Assembly (NCBI RefSeq): GCF_000189635.1
Contig: NW_002476369.1
Location: 1,407-65,406, forward strand
Direction: 5' to 3'
From: Tetrahymena thermophila SB210
Lineage: Eukaryota; Ciliophora; Oligohymenophorea; Hymenostomatida; Tetrahymenidae
DNA length: 64,000 nt
The position numbers and the translations under genes are program-made. Below are positions 52,562-64,000 of this stretch, one piece after another. The notes beneath the pieces were generated by a model that worked only from the letters and a program-made list of their open reading frames with translations, did not search any database and was not told the origin of the DNA. The first letter of the stretch is position 1. The number at the start of each line of letters is the position of its first letter.

Positions 52562-54338
52562 GTTACATTGCTAATTAATTAATTAATTAATATACCCTCT
52601 GATCGATCAACTCTATAAAAATAACTCTCCTAAAGATATTTATTACTAAAATCTACAAAAAAATATATATTTTTTCTAATAAAATGATATCTTAAAATAT
52701 TTATACTTTACTAATCAAAACCACCCTCTAAATAAAATATCACCTATAAAATATTAAAGAACTTAATTAATAATTATTAAAATCTAATTAATGAATGAAT
52801 AATAATTACCGTTTTCCTTATCAAAAAATAATTAGTTTAGTGAATTTACAGTTAAATAATAATATTAAAATTAATAAAATGTATTTTATTTTATATATAA
52901 ATAAATAGTTAAAAAATTGTAAACTAATTTTTTATTTTAGATACTAATTTAATAACTGATCATTATTTTATAAATAAAACTTAATTACTCATGTGCTTAT
53001 AAAGCTTGCGCATATATAAAATATGCGAAATTTAAATTTAAAGTATTTTTTGTGAAAAAAATTAATTAACCAAATCAAGACATTTTTTGTAAAATATATT
53101 TAATCCTAAATTTTATAAGCAAGAAAATAAATAAATAAATAGCATACATATATTATTTTATCTTTAAAATTATATTTTTTGAACTATGATCCTATCAAAA
53201 AAAATTGGATAGCTCCCTTTTTTTTCTTTTTGATTAATAGAACAATTCCAGAATATTTTATAATTAATTAAATACTTTTATTTATTTATTTATTTATAAT
53301 AATTTAATTATTAAATGGCTGGGCTTGTAAAAAAAGAGTTGAATTTAAGTATAATATTGTGTTTTTAAATAATAAGTATCATTTTTTCTGATATGATTTA
53401 ATAACAAACTGCGCGCGTAAGTATGTGCTAAATAATTAATTAAATAATTTCATAAATATTATTTTAATAAAAATTAATATTTGTATTTAATTGAATAAAT
53501 TAGAGTAAAAATATTATGATTTGTTTTTAATTTATCTAAAGATGATATGAACTTTATATGATTGTTTGTTACTCTAAACGGTATTGAAATTTATTATTAT
53601 TTAAAATATTTATTATTATAAATAGAAAAAGGGTTTATGTTTGAATAAAATAAATAAAGATATTTGGTTAAGGTTGAATTAATTAATTTTTTTTTGAAGA
53701 TTTAAACAAAATAAAATATGAAGTAATTGATTTGTAATTCGTTTGTTATTGATCAATTAAGCTTTTTATAATTTTTTCAAACGATAAATTTTGTTTTTTA
53801 TTTTCAATTAGAGAATCTAAAAGAAATTTCTCTTGTATAGTTTTAAAAACTTAAAATTTATTACTTCTTTCTAATATTTGAATGTATTAAAATTGCGTAA
53901 GTGGAGAATATTTTATTTTTAGCAGGATCCAACTGTATATCTTAGATTACCTCTACGGTTTTAATTTTAGATCTAAATATTTGAAGATTTGATGAAGTGT
54001 AACAAGATGATGGCTTCAAGCTTGAAAATATTTTAGAAGAAAAACAAACTTACTTACTTACTTAGTTATTTATAGATTATTTCCAGATGATTTTAGGAAG
54101 GAAGAGGAAAATAAGCAAAACTAAAATATATCAGTTTGTTTGTTAAAATGAAATAGAGATTGATGAATTCTGTGCGATTACATCTTGCATTAAACTAAAA
54201 AAAGGTGTAATTGATATATTGAAAGAAATACAAATTATCTAATTAATAATTTCGATAAACAAACAATTAAAACAATATAAGCAATTAGTAAAATAAAGAA
54301 GTAAGTAGAATATCTTCTTAGAAAAAACTAAAATAAAT
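52562..54338. other. Intergenic AT-rich stretch
   Basis: I see no gene. Features are limited to a TTTA run near 53280 and AT-rich homopolymers. The last few hundred bases, slightly less AT-rich, should hold the promoter and leader of the transporter gene. Confidence 0.45.
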
Positions 54339-56638
54339 ATGCAAGGATAGGTTGATAGAGGTTAAATAAACACCTCCGATTTAAAAATATCCAGCACATC
54401 ACAACAAGATCAAAATGAAGGAATGATGAAAGGCAGCAAGTGTCCAGTTTTGAACCAGATTAGTATTTTTTGGAATCACATTCTTCTTTAAGAAGGAATT
54501 ACTTTGAAGAATTACTTAGGATTGTTGCTGCATTACTTTCTTTTAGCATTTATATTTGTTACAGCAGAATCCCTTCAGCCAATGTTGATTTAATAAGAAG
54601 TAATTTATTGATTTAATTGGTCATTTTATTAACATTTTTCTTTGATAGTTTAACATTGAAAAGAAAGATCAAGGATCATAAAATGCTAATTTATTGTTAG
54701 CTGATATCATTACTAAGATAATATTTGCTCCTATTATGGGAGTAGTTTGTGATAAATTTGGAAGGAGAATTACTTTATTTTATGGCATTTGTATTGTTAC
54801 ACTAGCTTTATGCTTGATGCCTCTCAGCAATAACATTTATCCAACTTATCTTTTGATTAGAATTTTATATGCTCACGGAGCTATTACAATCTCTATTATT
54901 CCTTTGCTAGCTGATTATGTTACAAATACAACAAAAGTAAACTAAATATCCATTATAAACTATTAGATAATCTAAATCATTTGACTAATTCTTCATTTTT
55001 ATCAAATTATAGGGAAAAGGAGCTGCAGTTAATGTCATTTTAGCTAGTCTTGGAGCAGTTGCTTCTGTAGAAATAATAAATAATGGGTTGTAAAATTCAA
55101 TGAATGTAAAAGGTATCTATTGGCTCATTTCTTCATGCTACTTCCTAATTGGAGCTTTAATGTGTTATTTAATAAAGAGCGGAGTTTACTATATAGGTAA
55201 ATAAATAAATAAACATTCATCTTTAAATAAAATTCTATTTCATCTAATATAAATTGATAGTCAAATTATAATATTTAATAATTGTTTATAAATAATGTTT
55301 AGATAAAGAAAAAGCAGTTGTTGAAAAAAGAGGTTTTATTTAAATGATTAAAATAGGTGTTCGCTCTGCTAAAAATCCATGGATATTAATTGGATACGTT
55401 ACTAATTTCCTAGCTAGAGGTGATAGCATTCTTCTCACATTGTTTTTAGTCCTTTGGTCTAATCACGTAATTAATTATAACAAAAAAATAAATATATATC
55501 ATAGTTTATCATATTAACAAATTAATGTATTTATTTAGTATATCGAAGACTATGATGAGGCTAATATTAAAGCTGCCACTATGTCTGGTATATCCTACAC
55601 TGTCATTTTAGTTTTCAGTATCTTTTATGGAATATTTTTAGAAAAGACTTCTAAATACTTAACTCATTTAATAATGTTTGTTCTCACAATGTTAGGTAAA
55701 GCTATATATATTTATAAATTAAAATAAGAAAAATCTTCATTAGCTTACTTACCTCTACTTCAAATAAATCAAACAAAGAAAATTTAAAAAAAGATATCTT
55801 TTAAGCATTTAATCACAAATCACAATAAATTTCTCCATAGTTAAAAATCTTTTGTCTGTTGACTGCCTGTCTGTCTGGCTTAATTAAAAAAATTATATTT
55901 TTTCATAAACCATCTTCTCAATTTCCTTTTTCAATATTAATCCCCCTTTTTGATCTAATAATTTCTCCTCTTAACAGAAAAAAAATCCCCTCTAAATAGA
56001 AAAAAGTTATTGCCATTCTAATAAATCCTCGCAATAGGAAAAAAAATTTTATTTAATTTAAAAAGAATTTTGAATTATTTAAATTATGAAAACTTTGAAA
56101 TGAATAAATTTTGAATTCAATTAAAATGATTTTACTAAAAAAATTATAATTTTCTTTAAAATAATATTTGATTGAAAAAATAAATAAATAAATTTTAGGA
56201 TGCTTTATGATGATTGGAGCGACAAGCGGTCCTAACAACTGGTATTCATATTTGACAATTTGCATTTTAGGATCTGGTATGAGTGGACTCTATACTTCTT
56301 CTTAATACTTAATTAATAAATACTCTGAAGCTAACCACAGAGGATATATCACTGGTTTAGCCAGTTTGGTTAGTGTACTAGGTATTTTTATTTGTGCTGT
56401 TATCGGTGGGTATCTTTTCGATCACTGGACAATAGTAAATACATACATATTAAAATTATTTTAGGCTTAAATTAAAAATAAATTAATTACTTTTTAAAAG
56501 ATCGCACCATTCATTCTGTTCGGAATAATGAGCTCTATTGGCATTGTCATTTTAATTATTGTATGGATCTTTGAAAACAAGAAATAATCTGATGGATATA
56601 TTGAGTAAGAAAATACAGAATTAAATTATATATAATGA
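54339..56638 (+). CDS. Major facilitator superfamily transporter
   Basis: Seven exons join perfectly in phase: 54339-54599, 54649-54936, 55013-55196, 55303-55466, 55539-55695, 56199-56434 and 56501-56638, giving 475 aa and ending in TGA. The N-terminal ~45 residues are polar, followed by a first helix (YFLLAFIFVTAESL). The signature loop between helices 2 and 3, GVVCDKFGRR, is the MFS motif A. About 12 hydrophobic segments follow, with a helix-7-like region starting NPWILIGYVTNFLARGD and a last helix SSIGIVILIIVWIF before a short acidic tail. An alternating-access carrier for a small molecule at a cell membrane is expected; the substrate cannot be told from the sequence. Intron 5 is long at 503 nt. 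Confidence 0.92.
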
Positions 56639-57934
56639 AGTAATATTTATATATTTATAATATATTTATATATAATAAGAATTAAAGATTGAATGAACCT
56701 TTGTTGATCCATCCATCGATTGGTTGATTTATTGATTTATTTATTAATTGATTAGTAGTCAGTTTTTTAATAAATTCATTAATAGACTAACTAACTAGTT
56801 GATTAATCAACTCATTTGTTGACTAATCAAAATTTGATTGTGAAGTACTTTATTCAAAAGAAGGTATTTTAAATAAACAAACAAACATAATACACATAAA
56901 AACACACACACACACATACACACAAACATATATTACATCCAAACAATTATAATACTTATATTTAATTATTTTAATTCTTTAAACAATTTTTACTAACTAT
57001 TTTTGTTTTCATATTTGCATATAATTTATTCACGATTTAATTCAATAAATTTTACATTCTCATGCTCTAAAAAATAAATATTATATAAATATAAATAAAT
57101 AAATGTATTGCTTATCTAGAAAACATAACCTACTTTTTAGAATTGTTTTTATCAAATTTTAACAAATTTTTGTTTTTTTAATTTATTTTATTTTTTTTAA
57201 TATTATATTAAATAATATTTCTTATTTTACTAAGTCTATATTTCTAACTCGAGAAATAATTTTCTGAAAATAGCTATATTTATTGTTTTATATTTTTAGT
57301 AACCAAAGCAGGTATTAATTAAGTGAAATAATTTAAATCAAATTAAATAACTAATATAATTTTTTTTTTAATATAAAATATATTTAATTTTAGTTTGAGC
57401 ATTTTCAACTAAATATAATTGCAAGTTTTTTTTTTATTTAATTAAAGATTGATTAATAATAAAATAATTATCTGTCTGTCTTGTGCATAAATGAGTATAT
57501 TTATGAATGAATGAATAAATGGATAGATAAAATGGGTAAACAAAATTAAGGATAATAGAATACGGAAAAATGTTGTAATTAGTTAGTTAATTAATTATAT
57601 TTATTAATTATTTTTACATTAAGATAAATATTCACTTATTGTTTGAAATTCTATTTATAAATATATTTATTTATTTATTGATTGGTTTATTTATTTATTT
57701 ATTTATTTATATTATTATTTATTTATTTATTTATTTGTTGTTTTATATTTTGTCATGCTACCAAAGCAAAGCATTAAATAATTAATTATTTGAAATGGTT
57801 TAATCATCAATTAATTTAGTTAATTATTTTTTATTATTATTAATGCTTATTTTTTTTGAAAAACATTTTTTTTATTTAGTTAAATAATTTGCTAAATATT
57901 TATTAATATTTTGCTTCATTAAAATTATTCTAAT
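56639..57934. other. Convergent intergenic spacer
   Basis: AT-rich spacer between the 3' ends of the transporter and VPS13-like genes. It contains a CACACACACAC tract near 56905, copy 2 of the 45-nt dispersed motif, and TTTA repeats at 57660-57740. No gene seen. Confidence 0.5.
57235..57279 (+). repeat. Dispersed 45-nt motif, copy 2
   Basis: Matches 35964-36008 at 44 of 45 positions (CTCGAGA here, CTCAAGA there). Both copies lie in gene-free spacers near gene 3' ends and are preceded by T-rich DNA. Confidence 0.7.
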
Positions 57935-60900
57935 TCAATCTAGTTTTACTTCAAATTATGGAATCCTTTAAAGACTTTAGTATTTAATTATTTGATCTAA
58001 TAGTAACTGAGCTCTTTCTTTGCTTTCATATTTCAAATAAATGTCGAATTTCTATCTAACACATACTTTCTTAACTGGTACATGCATTTTTATTTTCATT
58101 TTTTTGCTAGATTCATCATATTTTATTTTTTTTATTTTATGCAACATTATCTTCTTATAAGCAATTGAACTGTGTTTCTATTTTAATCCAAAAAATTTTA
58201 ATTAAAAACATTTTATCAATAAAATAAATAATAAATTTTTCTTGAAAATATTGCAAATAAAAAATTCAATTATGAAAATGATGAAAAGAAATAAATGATT
58301 GAAAATAATAAAAATGAAAGTAAAAGAGAATATTTAATTTACTTTAACATAGACAATTCTGATATCTGAAAGTATAATTTGTGATTCAATATTTTTCTTT
58401 TTTAGCTTTTTTATGATGAGTTCATCAAAGAAGAGAATTGTTTCGTGTTCAAATATTTTTAATTTATATCTTTTTATTATATCAATTCCTATAGCTGCTT
58501 TGAATTCATAAGGGATAAGCTATTTGTTGTCTCCAAATTATCTGATTGGTCTACTTCTAGTATCCATTATGTGTTCTTCATATTATGCCGTGTTTTGCAG
58601 TCCCTATTTTATGTTAAAACGAAATTTTAGATGGATAAATGAATAGATCTCATGTTTGTTTTAAGTTTACCTGAATAATTGTTGTGATTAAGTCGTACAT
58701 TGCAACTGTAGGACGAATAACAAGCGATACTGCAGCCTAATAGAGACCTAAAAAGAATCCTAAAATACCACCATGTTTTGCTTCAGAGACAGGTCTTCTA
58801 AATATTCCTGTTAGAGTTTGCCATAAGTCAATAAAAAAGTTCTTCAAACCAATAATGACTCCTTCTTTGACATTTTTGATAGTTCTATTCAATCTAATCT
58901 ATCTGCTATGAATATATTGCTTATGCAGAGTAAAACTAGCTAACAATTTCATGATAGTACCAATAATCTATAATAAAAAAAATAAAATAAAATTTTAAAT
59001 AATAATTAAATGCTTTGAGTAGTACTTTGTTGATTGTCTTGTAAACACCTGAAATACTGCTTGAGATCAAATTCACAGCTCCAATAGCGAATTTTTCACC
59101 AAATTTATAACCACTCTTGCCTTTGACAAGCGCATAGAAAGGCTAGTAAAGCATATCAACGACACTTGTTCCTATAAAAAAAGATGTATCATTAATTAAT
59201 TTTGCTTGAATAATTTATTAAATTACCTAAATTTTCAATGAGAGAAACAGGACTTCCAAGGAAATCAAATGATCCCAAAAGTTTGTAAAGTTGTCTCATA
59301 AATTGCTAACTAAAATGTTTAGTTATTCTCGTAAAAATGTCCTTAATAGACCCAAATATATGAGTCATAAGAAGCTAGCTCAACTTAATTTTAGCTTAAT
59401 CAATACTAGCTAAAGTCAAACCGAAATCTCCTATTATATTTTTAGTTGAAGCAGTCAAAGAATGTCCAGGAGAGCTTCTAAAAGTAAAACAAATATCAAT
59501 AGGTTCTACTCTCAAATTCTTAATATAATTTAAAATCTAATTATTGCCATTCTAATTTTCAAGAGCCATAGACAATCTATCTTCAATATCTTCAAATTTG
59601 AATATCCTCAATTCAGTAAAACTATCTGAGTTATTTTTTATCGAAATAATATTTCTGACCTAATTATTTTATTAAAAAAACAAACAAAAAATTAAATTAA
59701 TTTATAAAAATCAAAAATTAAATAAAAATTATAAAAAATGCAAAAGAAATAAAATAATTTATAAAAAATAGCAATAGAAAAAGCAAATTTATAATAAAAA
59801 ATATTTCATTAGAAATTCCCAAAATAAATCTTAAAAAAAGTAAATTTATTCTAAAAAATAAGCATTTTAATTTTTAAAAAATTTAGAAGACAATAAAGTG
59901 AATTTATCAAATACCAAAAATTAAATAAATGATAAATAATGGAAAAGAAGTAATCTAATAATTAATTAATAAAAAATATTTGATAAGAAATTCCTACAAA
60001 AGTTAATTAAATTTGCAATAAAAATAGGCAAATTTATTTATAAAAATAAACACTTTTTTTATTTTTTAAAACAAATTTTTTGTTTATTTAAGGAAAAATG
60101 CATTGAGAGTTTTTAATTTTTGAAAAAAAGATGAAAATTATTGAAAAATAATAAAATTATTAATGAAGTTTTACTTAATTGAAGTAAGAGATAGCAGTGT
60201 CGAGAATGTGATCGTCAATTCTGATTTCTATTGTGTCTACGTAAAAACTTGTTTGGTGGATATATGAAACTAATTTGTTCTTCTTATTTTTGTTTTAATT
60301 ATTCTTTTAGACATGATTCTTCCATAACACTGAGATGATAAAGAATGGATCTCCTGTTTTTCTTTTGGTTGGAGCAAGGATAACTGGAAATTGTGTATTT
60401 TCTATTTAGTTGTTAATGATGATTGAGTCTATTTGCAGAGACAGTAAGGCTCTCTGATTAGCAAATATTCTTTGATTGACTTCTGGTTCGTTGTTTATCA
60501 AGCTCTCTATTAAATTAGATAAAATTTAATTATTTTTACTTGTGCTTTTAAATTAATTTTACGCTGATTTTGATTTTAGGTCACACTGATCATTTAATTA
60601 TCTTTCATCATAGGATTTGTAGTATTATTATTTTGAAGATTGTTTGCCAGGGTGTTTTATATTTATGTGTTTGCTATCAGAGAGTTTTGGTTAGGAGTAG
60701 GAGCATTATTATTTAAGAAGTTTGGATTGTTGTCGATGTCATCCAATATATTTTTCCTTATTTTATCTTCCTACTCATTACTCAGTGAATAGATCAAATT
60801 TAAATTTTTAAAAGAGATTTGCAGAATTTCTTTGGGAATGTTGTCAATAAAAGAGATACCAACTGTGTTTGTTATTTTAAATATAAATGTCGTTTGAGCT

Positions 60901-63900
60901 TTATCTTGCTCCTAATTATCTTCTTCATCATTTTCTAACAACATCTTATCATTATTCATATCTCCTTGTTTGTTTTCGTTATTTTAATTCATTTCATCCT
61001 CGTATTTTACTTAATAAAAGCACAAAACCTTTTTAAAAACAAAATCATAAATAAAATACCCTCCCGAGTTAATTTAAATTTATTTACCTTTGTCCTTTCC
61101 ATAGGCTCAATTTTAAATTACACCAAATCTGGCGTAGTAAGAAGAATTGCTCTCCACAAGTACTCAGTCCACTCTTTTGCTTCTTTTTCTGAAATAGCTT
61201 CAAAGTAAAAGTGTTGATTACCTTTAATCATTAAAAACTGTTAATCCCTAACATCTTCTATATTAGCTCCCTTTAAATAAGTAAAATAACATCAATCAAC
61301 ATTTAACAAAATAAAAAATCAATTAATGATAAAATGAGTTTATTCTAAATTACCTTCAAGTTAATAACTTCTCCAGATACTTCTTTTTTCTCATCATAAA
61401 CTTTCATTTTCTATTAAAATACATCCAAAATAATAAATTTAGTTGTATACTGGTCCACTGCCTTAAATTTTAGACGAATCTTTCCTTTTTTGTACAAGAA
61501 CTTTTTATTTATAGCTTTCTATTTTATTTAAATAATATTTATTTTATTATTTACTTTAAAAAATGACTGTGTGTGCAAATATTTATTTTATTAACAAAAA
61601 ATAATAAATAATTAATTCTTTTTTTTCAAACTAAAATCATTTATTTTTGTTTTGTTTTAATATGAAAAAATAGATTAATTATTTGAGTCAATTCACTAAT
61701 TTGGTTATTTATTTAAATAATTATAAGAAGACATCGACAGAATCATAAATTAGTTTGCTTTTCTAAATAGCTAAAATAATATTTTATTCACTTATTTTAT
61801 GATCGTCTATTTAGAAACTCCTTAAAATCCATAATTTATTTGTTTAAGTATTAATTTACTCTGATAATTTTTTCCATATTTAACCATACATACTTTTATC
61901 ATTTTCTGTTTATTTTAGTTTTTAATTAAAAAAATAATTTTCATTCTTTCATTCATTATTTATTTATTTATTTGCATGCTTGATTGCTTTTTTCATTATT
62001 TTTTTTTAATTGTTTGTTTATTTACTTGCTTGAGTCTTTGTCTATTTAAAATTCATTTCTATTTTTGTATGCTTGCTTGTTAAAAGATTAATTAAAAGAT
62101 ATTTGTAATTTTACTTATTGACCCAGATAAATTCTTTATCAAAAATTTCGTTTGTTGAATTAAAAATTCGTTAAAAATTAGATTTTTTAATTTGTGATAT
62201 TTTATTTGCAAGAATAAAAATATTTAGCAATAATATAAGTTATTTTTTTTATTACCTTTTTATTAAGCTCGTCTGCAGACTCTCTGATTTTAATAGGAGG
62301 ATAGTCTTTGATTTTATCAATATTGTAATAGACGGTTTCGTTCTCAATTTCAACTCCTAAAATATGGTCATTCTCCACAACCCATTCATCCCAAGTAAAT
62401 CTTTTTATGATGAGAATACATAAGGAAATGAATAAATTTTAATAACAATTACTTCTTTTTTTCTCCAGGATATAGAACTTGAGTCGATATTTGTCTCATT
62501 TCTTGCTTTTTTCTTCTTAGACACCAAAGATTTTTTGTTTCCTGAATATGCTGCCCATAGTAGATTTCGTGCTTTGTTTAGTTTTCTATGAAGAATGGAG
62601 GATTCATTTTATCTTCATTCATAATTGTGACAATAAAAATATTATCTTCGAGCTAAGTGCTTATTTTGAGGTATTGAATTTCTTCGTCTCCTCCTTGTTG
62701 AACATCTTGATCAAATTTTATTTTCACCGCAATATCTCCAACCTTTGATTTTAAACATTTCATAAAAAATTATTTCTTTAAATCATCATAGTAAATTAAT
62801 TTTGTTACTTTATCAATTCTAAACTTGTTTGTAGTTGTATTTTTAAACTCTTGAACTGTGTCTTCATTTAATCTCTAACCCAACAATTGAATTATGCATT
62901 CTTAAGGAAGTTTGTAATCTGACCAATAGAAAGTCTTGACACTCACTTTACTATTTTCATATTTCCCTTCTAATTAGCAGCATTCTTTCAACACGTCCTT
63001 ATAGTTAGATTTGTTTTATTTCAAGATAATATCATAGCTAGATTCATTTCTTATCATATATCTAGGAGTTATGCAAATAATTTTAGATCTGCTCCAAAAC
63101 CCAGGAGCACTTTCTATCGTTATACCAAATTCAAATTAATTTCTGTAATCAGATTTCTATTTTTAAAACATTTAATCCATATTCAATTCCACTTAAATAA
63201 CTAAAAATAATTTTTACTTTATCCTAAATGATAAAAATGCCATCAGCTGCTTGTAAAGAAATAGGCTAGGACCAATTAGCGCTATCTCTATCTTTTCTAC
63301 CCTTAGGACACAACCCAATTTGTATCTATTTATTAAAAATTTAGTTAAATAATAATTTATCAAATAAACAATTTAAAATAAATAATTTTCATTGATTTAT
63401 TGAGTTGATTTAAAAATGAATTAAAAATAAATTTAATAAATGAATTACTTTGTTCATTGTCTTTGAGGTCGAAAACATTCTCAATTGCTTTAAGTTTTGA
63501 ATTTCTTCTTCATTTCTATTAGATAATTTTTATGAGATTTTTAATTTTTAAATAAGTTTTTACTCTGAAATAGTATGTCTCTTGCTTTCCTTTTCGCTTC
63601 TTTGAATAGGATTTCCGTTCTCATCCAAGATGTTTTCAATTTTGTTTTGGCTTTTTATTGGCTTCATGTAAGAGTCAATTTTAGCATCATTATTGTTGAT
63701 TCTTTTTATTGATTTAAATATTTGATTATTTCTTGAATAAAATATTTTATATTTACTCAAAAATAGATGGACGCTTTTTCTAGCTACTGCCAGCTCCTTA
63801 AATGCTATTGTGATTCCTGTCTTTCCTATTAAAGAAATTATCCTCGTCTTCATCTTAATGGGAATCAATATTAGTAGTGAGTCCGAATTCTCTAATTTTA

Positions 63901-64000
63901 ATTTCTTTATAACCACTGTTGTTTAATATTAAGTAAGGGCAAAAGAGAACGATTTCTCTGCTCTTTTCGCTCAGCTTGACAACATCTAAGTATAAAATAA
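57935..64000 (-). CDS. VPS13-family lipid-transfer protein, C-terminal part (5' partial)
   Basis: The gene runs off the right edge, so the N-terminal chorein and bridge regions are outside. The first visible exon reads DVVKLSEKSREIVLFCPYLI then LNNSGYKEIKI, the start of an SHR-BD/VAB-type region. It continues with FGITIESAPGFWSRSKI, CITPRYMIRNESS (63120-63040) and LTWDEWVVENDHILGVEIEN (62400-62330). An internal PH domain lies at about 61520-61130 (KKFLYKKGKIRLKFKAV to KEWTEYLWRAIL). After VDTIEIRIDDHILDTAISYF, the VPS13 C-terminal block covers about 59560-58640 (DFGLTLASIDQAKI, AKHGGILGFFLGLYQA). A final PH-like region ends ..IPQFEVKLD at TGA 57935-57937. The family makes rod-like bridges that move phospholipids at membrane contact sites. 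Several introns interrupt the gene, including a 25-nt candidate at 63756-63732. Confidence 0.85.

Noticed and set aside
63560-63916. Minus-strand frame starting MVIKK..
   Set aside because: Its 5' half is out of frame with the real VPS13-like exon (..VLFCPYLILNNSGYKE..). Only the part below about 63731 is coding in that frame, joined by a short intron.

Overview
The window looks like ciliate nuclear DNA, most likely from Tetrahymena or a close oligohymenophorean. Composition is extremely AT-rich. Protein-like reading frames stay open only if TAA and TAG are read as glutamine and TGA is the sole stop. Introns are AT-rich GT..AG, mostly about 50 to 500 nt, which argues against Paramecium with its 20-30 nt introns. 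I recognised no tRNA, rRNA, CRISPR array, transposase or telomere repeat.

Layout. (1) 1-8684: 3' part of a protein kinase gene running into an array of 18 intact 90-nt leucine-rich-repeat (LRR) exons, each separated by a near-identical intron of about 266 nt, so the tandem unit is about 356 bp. (2) 8685-11810: gene-poor; the first ~1.4 kb is repeated at 23.1-24.4 kb. (3) 11811-22912: two consecutive kinase domains, possibly one two-kinase gene, followed by a second LRR array of 19 exons. (4) 25955-28288: single-exon Ser/Lys-rich protein. (5) 29007-33658 (-): protein with two cyclic-nucleotide-binding domains and a long disordered tail. (6) 35294-35383: orphan 90-nt LRR exon. (7) 36150-42439 (-): polycystin-like surface protein with signal peptide, cysteine-rich repeats, REJ-like region, GPS-like motif and membrane helices. 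(8) 42440-49530: gene-poor, with three successive two-copy tandem duplications and some coding-like remnants. (9) 49531-52561: compact LRR gene of about 16 mostly 90-nt exons with short unrelated introns. (10) 54339-56638: seven-exon major facilitator transporter. (11) 57935 to beyond 64000 (-): C-terminal part of a VPS13-family lipid-transfer protein with an internal PH domain.

The notable system is the LRR exon grammar. Exons of 90 nt (30 residues) begin and end in the same codon phase, so any exon can be skipped, added or recombined without breaking frame. All 37 array exons lack TGA in frame. The same exon length and phase recur in the compact LRR gene and in the orphan exon, although their sequences and introns have diverged. 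In the two large loci the kinase heads differ strongly, while the LRR tails and 3' flanks are similar. This fits repeated unequal exchange or gene conversion, and suggests a rapidly evolving receptor or signalling repertoire. That role is inference. I recall LRR gene expansion being noted as fast-evolving in Tetrahymena, so the family itself may not be new.
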